A DNA stretch of 5,046 nt. Origin: an uncultured Clostridia bacterium. Lineage in GTDB: Bacteria; Bacillota_A; Clostridia; Peptostreptococcales; Anaerovoracaceae. Below, piece by piece: positions 1 to 4,577 of this stretch (positions are counted from its first letter, which is position 1; each line of letters opens with the position of its first letter). Position numbers and translations under genes: made by a program. The stretch spans positions 1-5,046 of the forward strand of contig CAMCER010000078.1 in NCBI GenBank assembly GCA_945873875.1, given 5' to 3'. The notes below the pieces were generated by a model. The model ran no database searches, had not been told where the DNA came from, and was given only the letters and a program-made list of their open reading frames with translations.

Positions 1-912
1 AAAGGCGGGCTAGGACGGGGACTCGATGCTCTGTTCGGAGACGCAGGCGTGACATTTGATAATAATGAAAAGCCGAAGAAAAAGACTGCAGCCAGGAAAA
101 AAACTGAAGAGAAAAAGAAGGCGGCAGAAGGTGAACTCCTTATGATCGGCCTTAATGATATAGCGCCTAATCCGGATCAGCCCAGAAAGAATTTCGATGA
201 AGAAAAACTGAACGAGCTGGCTGAATCCATCAGGACCCAGGGTGTGATCCAGCCTCTGGTCCTCACACCGAAAAAAAGCGGCGGTTATGAGATAATCGCG
301 GGAGAAAGAAGATGGAGAGCAGCCAGGAAAGCCGGCATAAAAGAAGTGCCATGCATAGTCAGAGAGCTTTCCACAGAACAGAAGGATTTCCTCACCATCA
401 TTGAAAACATGCAGCGCGAGGACCTGGATCCCATAGAAGAAGCAGAAGGCCTCAGCAAGATGGCGGAGACCTACGGCCTTACACACGAAGAGATAGCGAA
501 AAGCGTAAGCAAAAGCAGAGCGGATATAACCAACTCACTGAGACTTCTCAAGCTTCCGGAAGAAGTAAGGAATATGGTCTCAGAAGGAAAGATCTCAAAG
601 GGACATGCGAGAGCGCTTTTGTCACTTGACAGCGCCGCAAGGCAGATGCAGATAGCAGAGCAGATCGAGAAAGAAGACCTCTCCGTCCGCGCTACTGAAA
701 ATCTGGTGAAAGGCAGAGCTCCCAAGAGAAAGCCCAGGAAAAAGGTCAGCAGAAAGTCTGTGGACATCACTCAGGTCGAAGGTGAGCTGAAGGAGATATT
801 CGGAACGAAAGTGCTCCTGGATCACAAGGGACAGAAAGGGACGATCTCCATAGAATACTACAGCAGAGATGAGCTGGACAGACTAATCGAGATGCTCAGG
901 TCCCTGAAATAG
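1..912 (+). CDS. parB: ParB/Spo0J chromosome-partitioning protein, 5' end cut off by the window
   Basis: ParB is a CTP-dependent DNA clamp that loads at parS sites near the origin and works with the ATPase ParA/Soj in chromosome segregation. The reading frame is open from base 1 and begins KGGLGRGLDALFG, the conserved N-terminal tail through which ParB proteins act on ParA, so only a few codons are probably missing. The GTG at 49 is internal, not the start. Of 303 visible residues, about 24-43 are a Lys/Glu-rich linker. Residues about 47-140 are the ParB/sulfiredoxin-type CTP-binding domain, with NPDQPRK, GERRWRA (101-107) and ENMQRE (135-140). A helix-turn-helix region follows (about 159-186, EEIAKSVSKSRADITNSLRLL), then a basic linker and a C-terminal dimerisation domain ending DELDRLIEMLRSLK. 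The length fits chromosomal ParB (B. subtilis Spo0J is about 280 residues). ParA is expected just upstream, outside the window. The next gene follows after 24 bases with no terminator between. Confidence 0.96.
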   Translation, partial: KGGLGRGLDALFGDAGVTFDNNEKPKKKTAARKKTEEKKKAAEGELLMIGLNDIAPNPDQPRKNFDEEKLNELAESIRTQGVIQPLVLTPKKSGGYEIIAGERRWRAARKAGIKEVPCIVRELSTEQKDFLTIIENMQREDLDPIEEAEGLSKMAETYGLTHEEIAKSVSKSRADITNSLRLLKLPEEVRNMVSEGKISKGHARALLSLDSAARQMQIAEQIEKEDLSVRATENLVKGRAPKRKPRKKVSRKSVDITQVEGELKEIFGTKVLLDHKGQKGTISIEYYSRDELDRLIEMLRSLK

Positions 913-936
913 AAGGCGAGAAGGTATTGGAAATAT

Positions 937-1503
937 ATGGAAATATCTGAAGCCAGAATGGACCGGCTACTTGCAGAGGTCATACTTCAGGCAAAAGAAG
1001 CCGGCATACCGGTGAGCAGGAACATCTCGCCGGAAGTAAAAAAGAACAAGAGAGCGAAAAAACGTTTTGCTGCCTGTAAAAGGAATGGCAGAACGTTTTT
1101 CATAGAGGTAAGTGAAAGGCTGTATTCGGCTGATGTGCCGGAGAAAAAACTCATGGAGACTCTGGCCCACGAAGTTCTTCACACCTGCAGAGGCTGCTTT
1201 GACCACGGAAAGAGATGGAAGCAGTACGCAGCGGTGATGACTCAGCGCTGGGGATATGAGATAAGCAGAACGGCGGAGCATAAAGAGCTGGGGCTTGAGG
1301 ATGACGGCTCACGGGAGCCTTTCCGGTATGTTCTGACCTGTGAAAAATGTGGAAAGCAGATAAAAAGAAGACGCAGATCCAGGCTCATCACTCACACGGA
1401 TCAGTACCGCTGCCTTTGCGGCGGGAAGCTGGTTTTATCGGAATACAGCGAAGGAGGCTGTTTTGAAAAGGAAAAAACTGGAAGAAACCATCTCTCTGAA
1501 TGA
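937..1503 (+). CDS. SprT-like zinc metalloprotease
   Basis: This 188-residue protein is a SprT-family putative zinc endopeptidase. The sequence shows the catalytic HEVLH (His78, Glu79, His82), followed by His90 in HGKRWK, the usual third zinc ligand in a SprT HG..W.. context. A C-terminal zinc ribbon has Cys135-x2-Cys138 and Cys159-x-Cys161, ending in the family-typical CGGKL. There is no signal peptide or membrane segment, so it should be cytoplasmic. The eukaryotic relative SPRTN cleaves proteins cross-linked to DNA; the role of bacterial members is poorly defined, so a role in nucleoprotein repair here is only inference. ATG 937 is preceded by AGAAGG (919-924), 12 bases away; a second in-frame ATG lies at 958. 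It sits 24 bases after parB, and its last 41 bases overlap the start of the isomerase gene. The tail after residue about 167 lies beyond the usual fold, so it can tolerate that overlap. Confidence 0.88.
   Translation: MEISEARMDRLLAEVILQAKEAGIPVSRNISPEVKKNKRAKKRFAACKRNGRTFFIEVSERLYSADVPEKKLMETLAHEVLHTCRGCFDHGKRWKQYAAVMTQRWGYEISRTAEHKELGLEDDGSREPFRYVLTCEKCGKQIKRRRRSRLITHTDQYRCLCGGKLVLSEYSEGGCFEKEKTGRNHLSE
1451..1457 (+). promoter_or_regulatory. Shine-Dalgarno site that fixes the TTG start of mtnA
   Basis: AAGGAGG lies five bases before TTG 1463, inside the coding region of the SprT-like gene. It is the strongest ribosome-binding site in the window. It decides the start, because no in-frame ATG occurs in the isomerase until about codon 108. 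Confidence 0.8.
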
Positions 1504-2545
1504 CAAGGGAGATGCGATAATAACCATAGACCAGACGCTTCTTCCCAACGAGGAGAAAATAATAAATCTCCGCACCCAGGAAGAGATAAGAAATGCGATC
1601 TATAAGCTGAAGGTAAGGGGAGCACCGGCCATCGGTGTCTGCGCGGCATACGGCATCTACCTGGGAGCAAAAGAGATCGAGACAGACGATTTCGATGTCT
1701 TTTATGAGACCTTCAAGGAAAAGAAAGAATACCTTGCAGCTGCCAGGCCTACAGCAGTCAACCTTTTCTGGGCCCTTGACCAGATGGAAAAGACACTTCT
1801 TGAAAACAGGGAAAAACCAGTGGAGGAGATAAAGACTGCGCTGCTTGAGAGAGCAGATGAAATAAAGGAAGATGATATAAGGACCTGCAGAATGATAGGG
1901 GAAAACGCCCTGATGCTGCTGAAGGACGGGGATTCTGTCCTTACTCACTGCAACGCCGGCAGGCTGGCGACTATCCGCTACGGAACGGCGCTGTCGGGGA
2001 TATATCTGGCAAAGGAAAAGGGATACGACATAAGAGTCTTCGCTGATGAGACCAGACCATTGCTTCAGGGAAGCAGGCTGACGGCATACGAACTGGACTC
2101 TGCAGGGATAGACGTGACTGTGATCTGCGACAATATGGCGTCCATCATAATGAAGAAAGGATTCGTAGACATCGTATTCACAGGCGCAGACAGGGTCGCT
2201 GCCAACGGCGATTCCGCCAACAAGATCGGGACATCAGGCGTAGCCATACTTGCAAAGCATTACGGTATTCCGTTTTATATCTGTGCGCCGCTTTCCACCA
2301 TCGATCTGGACTGTCAGACCGGGGATGACATAGTCATAGAAGAACGCCCGGCTTTCGAAGTGACGGACAAGTGGTACGAAGAGCCCATGGCTCCGGCCGG
2401 CGTGAAAGTACTGAATCCGGCCTTCGATGTCACAGATGCGGAAAACATCGCCGGGATAATAACAGAGTACGGTATAGCAAGAGCGCCTTACAGAGAATCC
2501 ATAGCGGAACTCTTTGAAAAACAGAAACAAGACAGAGAAAAGTAA
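1463..2545 (+). CDS. mtnA: S-methyl-5-thioribose-1-phosphate isomerase (or 5-deoxyribose-1-phosphate isomerase)
   Basis: This 360-residue, eIF2B-related aldose-ketose isomerase converts methylthioribose 1-phosphate to methylthioribulose 1-phosphate; relatives accept 5-deoxyribose 1-phosphate. Visible family signatures are DQTLLPNEE (23-31), VRGAPAIG (51-58), RPTAVNLFWALD (95-106), THCNAGRLAT (161-170) with catalytic Cys163, FADETRPLLQGSRLTAYEL (193-211), and TGADRVAANGDSANKIGT (240-257) with catalytic Asp243, then ICAPLSTID and IEERPAFEV. Both catalytic residues are present and the length is normal. Translation starts at TTG 1463, supported by AAGGAGG at 1451-1457 and by family alignment of the N-terminus. 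The first 41 bases overlap the end of the protease gene, suggesting translational coupling. The aldolase follows after 12 bases, which favours a salvage route ending in aldol cleavage rather than the full methionine salvage pathway. The exact substrate (methylthio or deoxy sugar) cannot be decided from sequence. Confidence 0.95.
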   Translation: MKRKKLEETISLNDKGDAIITIDQTLLPNEEKIINLRTQEEIRNAIYKLKVRGAPAIGVCAAYGIYLGAKEIETDDFDVFYETFKEKKEYLAAARPTAVNLFWALDQMEKTLLENREKPVEEIKTALLERADEIKEDDIRTCRMIGENALMLLKDGDSVLTHCNAGRLATIRYGTALSGIYLAKEKGYDIRVFADETRPLLQGSRLTAYELDSAGIDVTVICDNMASIIMKKGFVDIVFTGADRVAANGDSANKIGTSGVAILAKHYGIPFYICAPLSTIDLDCQTGDDIVIEERPAFEVTDKWYEEPMAPAGVKVLNPAFDVTDAENIAGIITEYGIARAPYRESIAELFEKQKQDREK

Positions 2546-2557
2546 GAAAGGCAAAAA

Positions 2558-3202
2558 ATGAATCATAAAAAAGAAGTAGTGGATCTGGGGATCATGCTCC
2601 TTGAAAGACGTCTCACAGCAGAGACATGGGGCAATATAAGTCTGAGAGATCCTGAGACCGGGAAAGTCTACCTGACACCCAGCGCCATGAAATATGACGA
2701 GATAAAAGAAGATGATATCGTAGTCTGCGACCTGGATGGGAACATCATCGAGGGGAGCAGGAAACCGACCATCGAAAAGGATCTGCACCTTGAGATATAC
2801 AGGAAGAGAGCCGACGTCAATGCAGTGATCCACACCCATGCGGAGGATTCTCTGGTCTTCGCCTGCCTTGGCGAGACCATACCCCTTATCATGGACGAGG
2901 CGGCCCAGACTCTCTATGCTCCGGTGAAGACTGCAGAATATGCTCTTCCGGGGACAAAGGAGCTGGCGGAAAACTGTGTCAGATGTCTTGAAGAAGACGC
3001 CATGGCGTGCATGCTCCGCTCTCATGGAGCAGTATGTCTGGGAAAAGACGGAAAGCAGGCCATAAAGACCGCAGCCGTGCTTGAGATAACGGCAAGGATA
3101 TACGCGAAAGCAAAAATGCTGGGAGAGGTAAAACCGCTGAAAGAAAGCGACATCGATGCCATGAAGGATTTCGTAAGGAACGCTTACGGCCAGGATAAAT
3201 AA
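2558..3202 (+). CDS. Class II (fuculose-phosphate type) aldolase, likely deoxyribulose/methylthioribulose-1-phosphate aldolase
   Basis: This 214-residue protein belongs to the FucA/AraD/MtnB superfamily of zinc enzymes acting on ketose 1-phosphates. Residues match FucA almost position for position: GNIS (25-28) and TPSAMKYDEI (40-49) for phosphate binding, Glu73 (PTIEKDLH) as catalytic acid/base, His92 and His94 (IHTHAED) and His156 (RSHGAV) as zinc ligands. The length is typical (FucA is 215). It starts at ATG 2558 with a modest AAAGG site, 12 bases after mtnA. In this context I infer cleavage of 5-deoxyribulose or 5-methylthioribulose 1-phosphate to DHAP plus acetaldehyde or methylthioacetaldehyde, as known for DrdA and Ald2 of the DHAP shunt. 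The alternative, MtnB dehydratase, is less likely: the pattern is FucA-like, and MtnB's pathway needs the oxygen-dependent dioxygenase MtnD, unlikely in an anaerobe. A plain sugar-phosphate aldolase is possible. The stop codon lies in a tandem duplication. Confidence 0.88.
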   Translation: MNHKKEVVDLGIMLLERRLTAETWGNISLRDPETGKVYLTPSAMKYDEIKEDDIVVCDLDGNIIEGSRKPTIEKDLHLEIYRKRADVNAVIHTHAEDSLVFACLGETIPLIMDEAAQTLYAPVKTAEYALPGTKELAENCVRCLEEDAMACMLRSHGAVCLGKDGKQAIKTAAVLEITARIYAKAKMLGEVKPLKESDIDAMKDFVRNAYGQDK

Positions 3203-3227
3203 GGCTGCGGCCAGGATAAATAAGGCT
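3187..3227 (+). repeat. Tandem duplication across the aldolase stop codon
   Basis: Two identical 20-base copies occupy 3187-3206 and 3208-3227, separated by one G (period 21). Each contains GGCCAGGATAAATAA, coding Gly-Gln-Asp-Lys-stop. Because the period is a multiple of three, the second copy keeps the same frame and supplies a second stop at 3221-3223. The protein is unchanged. Confidence 0.95.
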
Positions 3228-3260
3228 TTGAAAAAAGCGCAGCAGTCAGATAAAGATATG

Positions 3261-3295
3261 AAAAAATCCCGGGGAAGCTCCCCGGGGTCTTTATT
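3261..3295. terminator. Bidirectional intrinsic terminator between convergent genes
   Basis: A 7-bp all-GC stem, CCCGGGG (3268-3274) with CCCCGGG (3280-3286), has a five-base loop. Read on the minus strand it is followed by six T (complement of A 3261-3266), a classic terminator for the carboxypeptidase gene ending at 3304. Read on the plus strand the tail is TCTTTATTAT, weaker but adequate for the parB-to-aldolase transcript. Confidence 0.9.
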
Positions 3296-3303
3296 ATCTA
3301 TGC

Positions 3304-4299
3304 TTATTTGTATTCCTTTTCTATGATCTCGTCTATCTGCTCATCTATTTCTTCATATACCGTTTCAGCATCTTCTCCTGAAGGAAGCGGGTGGTCATAG
3401 GTGGTCTCTGCGTGACATGTCACGCAAAGGTACTGATTGCCGTTGATCTCGGCCAGTGTCGCCAGACAGTTCTGTGCTCCGTCAGTGGTACCTGTCTTGC
3501 CGCCTCTGACATAGGGGCTTCCGTTTTCGAATTTGCTGAAAACAGTGCTGTGAAGAGAGATCGGGGTGCTCCGTTTGTTAGTCGGCTCTATGGTGTATTT
3601 TTTCGAGGTTATGACTTTTCTGAAAGTCTTGTTTTTCAGGGCATGCCGCATGAGCCGGATGAGATCTGATGCTGTGGTGTATGTCTTATCGTCATCCAGT
3701 CCCACGGGATTTCCGAAAGATGTGTTTTTCATCCCCAGCTTTTCAGCCTTTTCATTCATCATTTTCACGAAAGCCTTCTCAGAGCCTGCAGTCTTTTCGG
3801 CCATGGTGTAGGCGCAGTCTGCTGCAGATGAGAGAAGAAGCCCGTAAAGAAGATCTTTTCCGCTGAGTTTTTCTCCCGCGTAAAGGTCAAGGCGCGCGAT
3901 GTCGGTGCCTTCCAGCTCTTTGACCACTGAGGCGGGGACAGCGGTCTTCCTGTCCAGATCTTTCGTGTTTTCCAGAAATACCAGGGCGGTCATCATCTTG
4001 GTCAGAGAGGCGGGCCGCGCTTTTCCGTCGGCGTCTTTAGTGAAGAGGACCTTTCTGCCTGAAAGATCATACACTTCAGCGAAACTGCTGAGAAGATCCA
4101 CGTCTATCTCCTCAAGCTGGGTAGATGGCGCGTGAGTGATATTGTAAAGTATGTGGCCTTTTTTCGGAGGCTCTTCTCTTGCCGGTCCGCGGAAAACGGC
4201 GAAAATGATCACGCCGCAGATGATCACTGCGAGAACGAGAACAATAATCCAGAACCGTGCCTTCAATTTTCTTTTTTTTGTCCTTTTTTTAGTGCTCAA
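3304..4299 (-). CDS. Membrane-anchored serine D-alanyl-D-alanine carboxypeptidase (peptidase S11)
   Basis: This penicillin-binding DD-carboxypeptidase homologue is expected to trim the terminal D-Ala from peptidoglycan stem peptides outside the membrane. From the TTG start at 4299 it has 331 residues. A very basic head (STKKRTKKRKLKAR, 2-15) is followed by one hydrophobic helix (about 16-36), giving an anchor with the catalytic domain outside; no clear cleavage site is seen. Active-site motifs are SLTK (Ser98, Lys101) and KTGT (from Lys268). The middle SxN motif reads Ser158-Ala-Ala160, so the usual Asn is missing. The C-terminal beta domain of PBP5-type enzymes is absent; the tail is acidic (EEIDEQIDEIIEKEYK). 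TTG is chosen because AGGAG lies eight bases before it and the anchor follows at once; an ATG at 4443 would run through the promoter and terminator. Exact subfamily (DacA, DacF or other) is unclear. Confidence 0.9.
   Translation of the reverse strand: MSTKKRTKKRKLKARFWIIVLVLAVIICGVIIFAVFRGPAREEPPKKGHILYNITHAPSTQLEEIDVDLLSSFAEVYDLSGRKVLFTKDADGKARPASLTKMMTALVFLENTKDLDRKTAVPASVVKELEGTDIARLDLYAGEKLSGKDLLYGLLLSSAADCAYTMAEKTAGSEKAFVKMMNEKAEKLGMKNTSFGNPVGLDDDKTYTTASDLIRLMRHALKNKTFRKVITSKKYTIEPTNKRSTPISLHSTVFSKFENGSPYVRGGKTGTTDGAQNCLATLAEINGNQYLCVTCHAETTYDHPLPSGEDAETVYEEIDEQIDEIIEKEYK
3409..3426. repeat. 18-bp perfect palindrome inside the carboxypeptidase gene
   Basis: TGCGTGACATGTCACGCA is its own reverse complement with no spacer. 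It coincides exactly with six codons (292-297 of the carboxypeptidase) encoding Cys-Val-Thr-Cys-His-Ala. It does not resemble parS, whose core is CACGTG. Whether it binds a protein is unknown. Confidence 0.9.
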
Positions 4300-4307
4300 A
4301 ACTGATG

Positions 4308-4312
4308 CTCCT
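4308..4312 (-). promoter_or_regulatory. Shine-Dalgarno site that fixes the TTG start of the carboxypeptidase
   Basis: The minus strand reads AGGAG followed by eight bases and then TTG (4299-4297), in frame with the catalytic domain. It lies in a short leader downstream of the predicted promoter. Confidence 0.8.
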
Positions 4313-4338
4313 GCTGATTTTATCAATAGTCCAGAAAG

Positions 4339-4367
4339 ATTATAACAGGAGAGAGCCGGCTTTCCAA
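4339..4367 (-). promoter_or_regulatory. Sigma-A type promoter of the carboxypeptidase gene
   Basis: On the minus strand TTGGAA (4367-4362) is followed by a 17-base spacer and a perfect TATAAT (4344-4339). Transcription should begin near 4332, giving a leader of about 33 bases that contains the AGGAG site. It lies immediately after the T-tracts of the upstream terminator. Confidence 0.78.
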
Positions 4368-4373
4368 CAGCAT

Positions 4374-4416
4374 AAAAAACAAAAAAGACAAAAGACCCAT
4401 GGTGCGGGGTCTTTTG
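4374..4416 (-). terminator. Intrinsic terminator downstream of alr
   Basis: A perfect 10-bp stem pairs 4389-4398 (CAAAAGACCC) with 4407-4416 (GGGTCTTTTG) around an eight-base loop. On the minus strand it is followed by TC, six T, G and six T. It should end the alr transcript before the carboxypeptidase promoter. It lies 162 bases past the alr stop, an unusually long 3' region. Confidence 0.8.
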
Positions 4417-4459
4417 CTCAAAGTGTGTGTTGTGTGTTTCCAATAAAAGAAGGAAAGCT

Positions 4460-4480
4460 ATATAGGTCGACGACCTATAT
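4460..4480. repeat. Perfect 10-1-10 inverted repeat, possible operator or RNA hairpin
   Basis: ATATAGGTCG (4460-4469) and CGACCTATAT (4471-4480) are exact reverse complements around one central A. A third ATAGGT half-site lies at 4495-4500. The half-sites at 4462 and 4473 are 11 bases apart, about one helical turn, as in many repressor operators. As RNA it could fold into a 9-bp stem with a three-base loop. On the plus strand six T follow (4485-4490), but no plus-strand gene reaches here. Confidence 0.85.
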
Positions 4481-4518
4481 CTACGTTTTTTATCATAGGT
4501 TACAATTGTGTCGTTTTT

Positions 4519-4541
4519 GTGAAAATCAAGTGAAAAATCAA
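4519..4541. repeat. Tandem near-identical 11/12-base repeat
   Basis: GTGAAAATCAA (4519-4529) is directly followed by GTGAAAAATCAA (4530-4541), differing by one extra A. It lies between the alr stop and the inverted repeat. It may be a slippage product in AT-rich DNA or paired protein-binding sites. Confidence 0.8.
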
Positions 4542-4577
4542 AAAAACTTTACATTGTTGGCATTTTGTCAAAAAATG

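Larger units (their letters stand above)
4417..4577. other. Intergenic 3' region of alr, AT-rich, no gene seen
   Basis: No credible coding sequence is visible. The stretch holds a GT-rich run (about 4423-4437), a perfect interrupted palindrome, a tandem 11/12-base repeat, and a weak AT hairpin (CATTTT/AAAATG, 4561-4577) directly touching the alr stop codon. It may be the alr 3' untranslated region or may hide a small RNA; nothing proves either. Confidence 0.5.

Noticed and set aside
49..51. GTG 49 as the ParB start
   Set aside because: The frame is open upstream and encodes the conserved ParB N-terminal GLGRGLDALFG, so the true start is before base 1.
1057..1099. Imperfect inverted repeat AAAAACGTTTTGCTGCC / GGCAGAACGTTTTT in the SprT-like gene
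   Set aside because: The arms do not match without a gap, and the sequence is explained by conserved coding (KKRFAACKRNGRTFF).
2234..3025. 263-codon open frame on the minus strand over mtnA and the aldolase
   Set aside because: It is the shadow of two genes with complete family motifs; its own translation is rich in Phe, Cys and His with no recognisable domain.
2558..3202. MtnB (methylthioribulose-1-phosphate dehydratase) as the identity of the class II aldolase
   Set aside because: The GNISLRD start, TPSAMKYDEI block and FucA-like numbering of Glu73, His92, His94 and His156 fit aldolases better, and no other methionine-salvage gene is in the window. It is not fully excluded.
4423..4437. 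GT-rich run as a functional repeat
   Set aside because: It is short, irregular simple sequence with nothing else to support a role.
4300..4443. ATG at 4443 as the start of the DD-carboxypeptidase, adding 48 N-terminal residues
   Set aside because: The added stretch would be translated through the alr terminator, the TATAAT promoter and the AGGAG site. The protein pattern (basic head, then membrane helix) begins naturally at TTG 4299.
4435..4466. Plus-strand promoter TTTCCA-16-TATATA
   Set aside because: Both boxes match only four of six positions, the second lies in the inverted repeat, and no plus-strand gene follows.
4566..4571. TTGACA on the minus strand just after alr as a promoter
   Set aside because: No suitable -10 box occurs 16-18 bases downstream, so it is likely a chance match in the AT hairpin.
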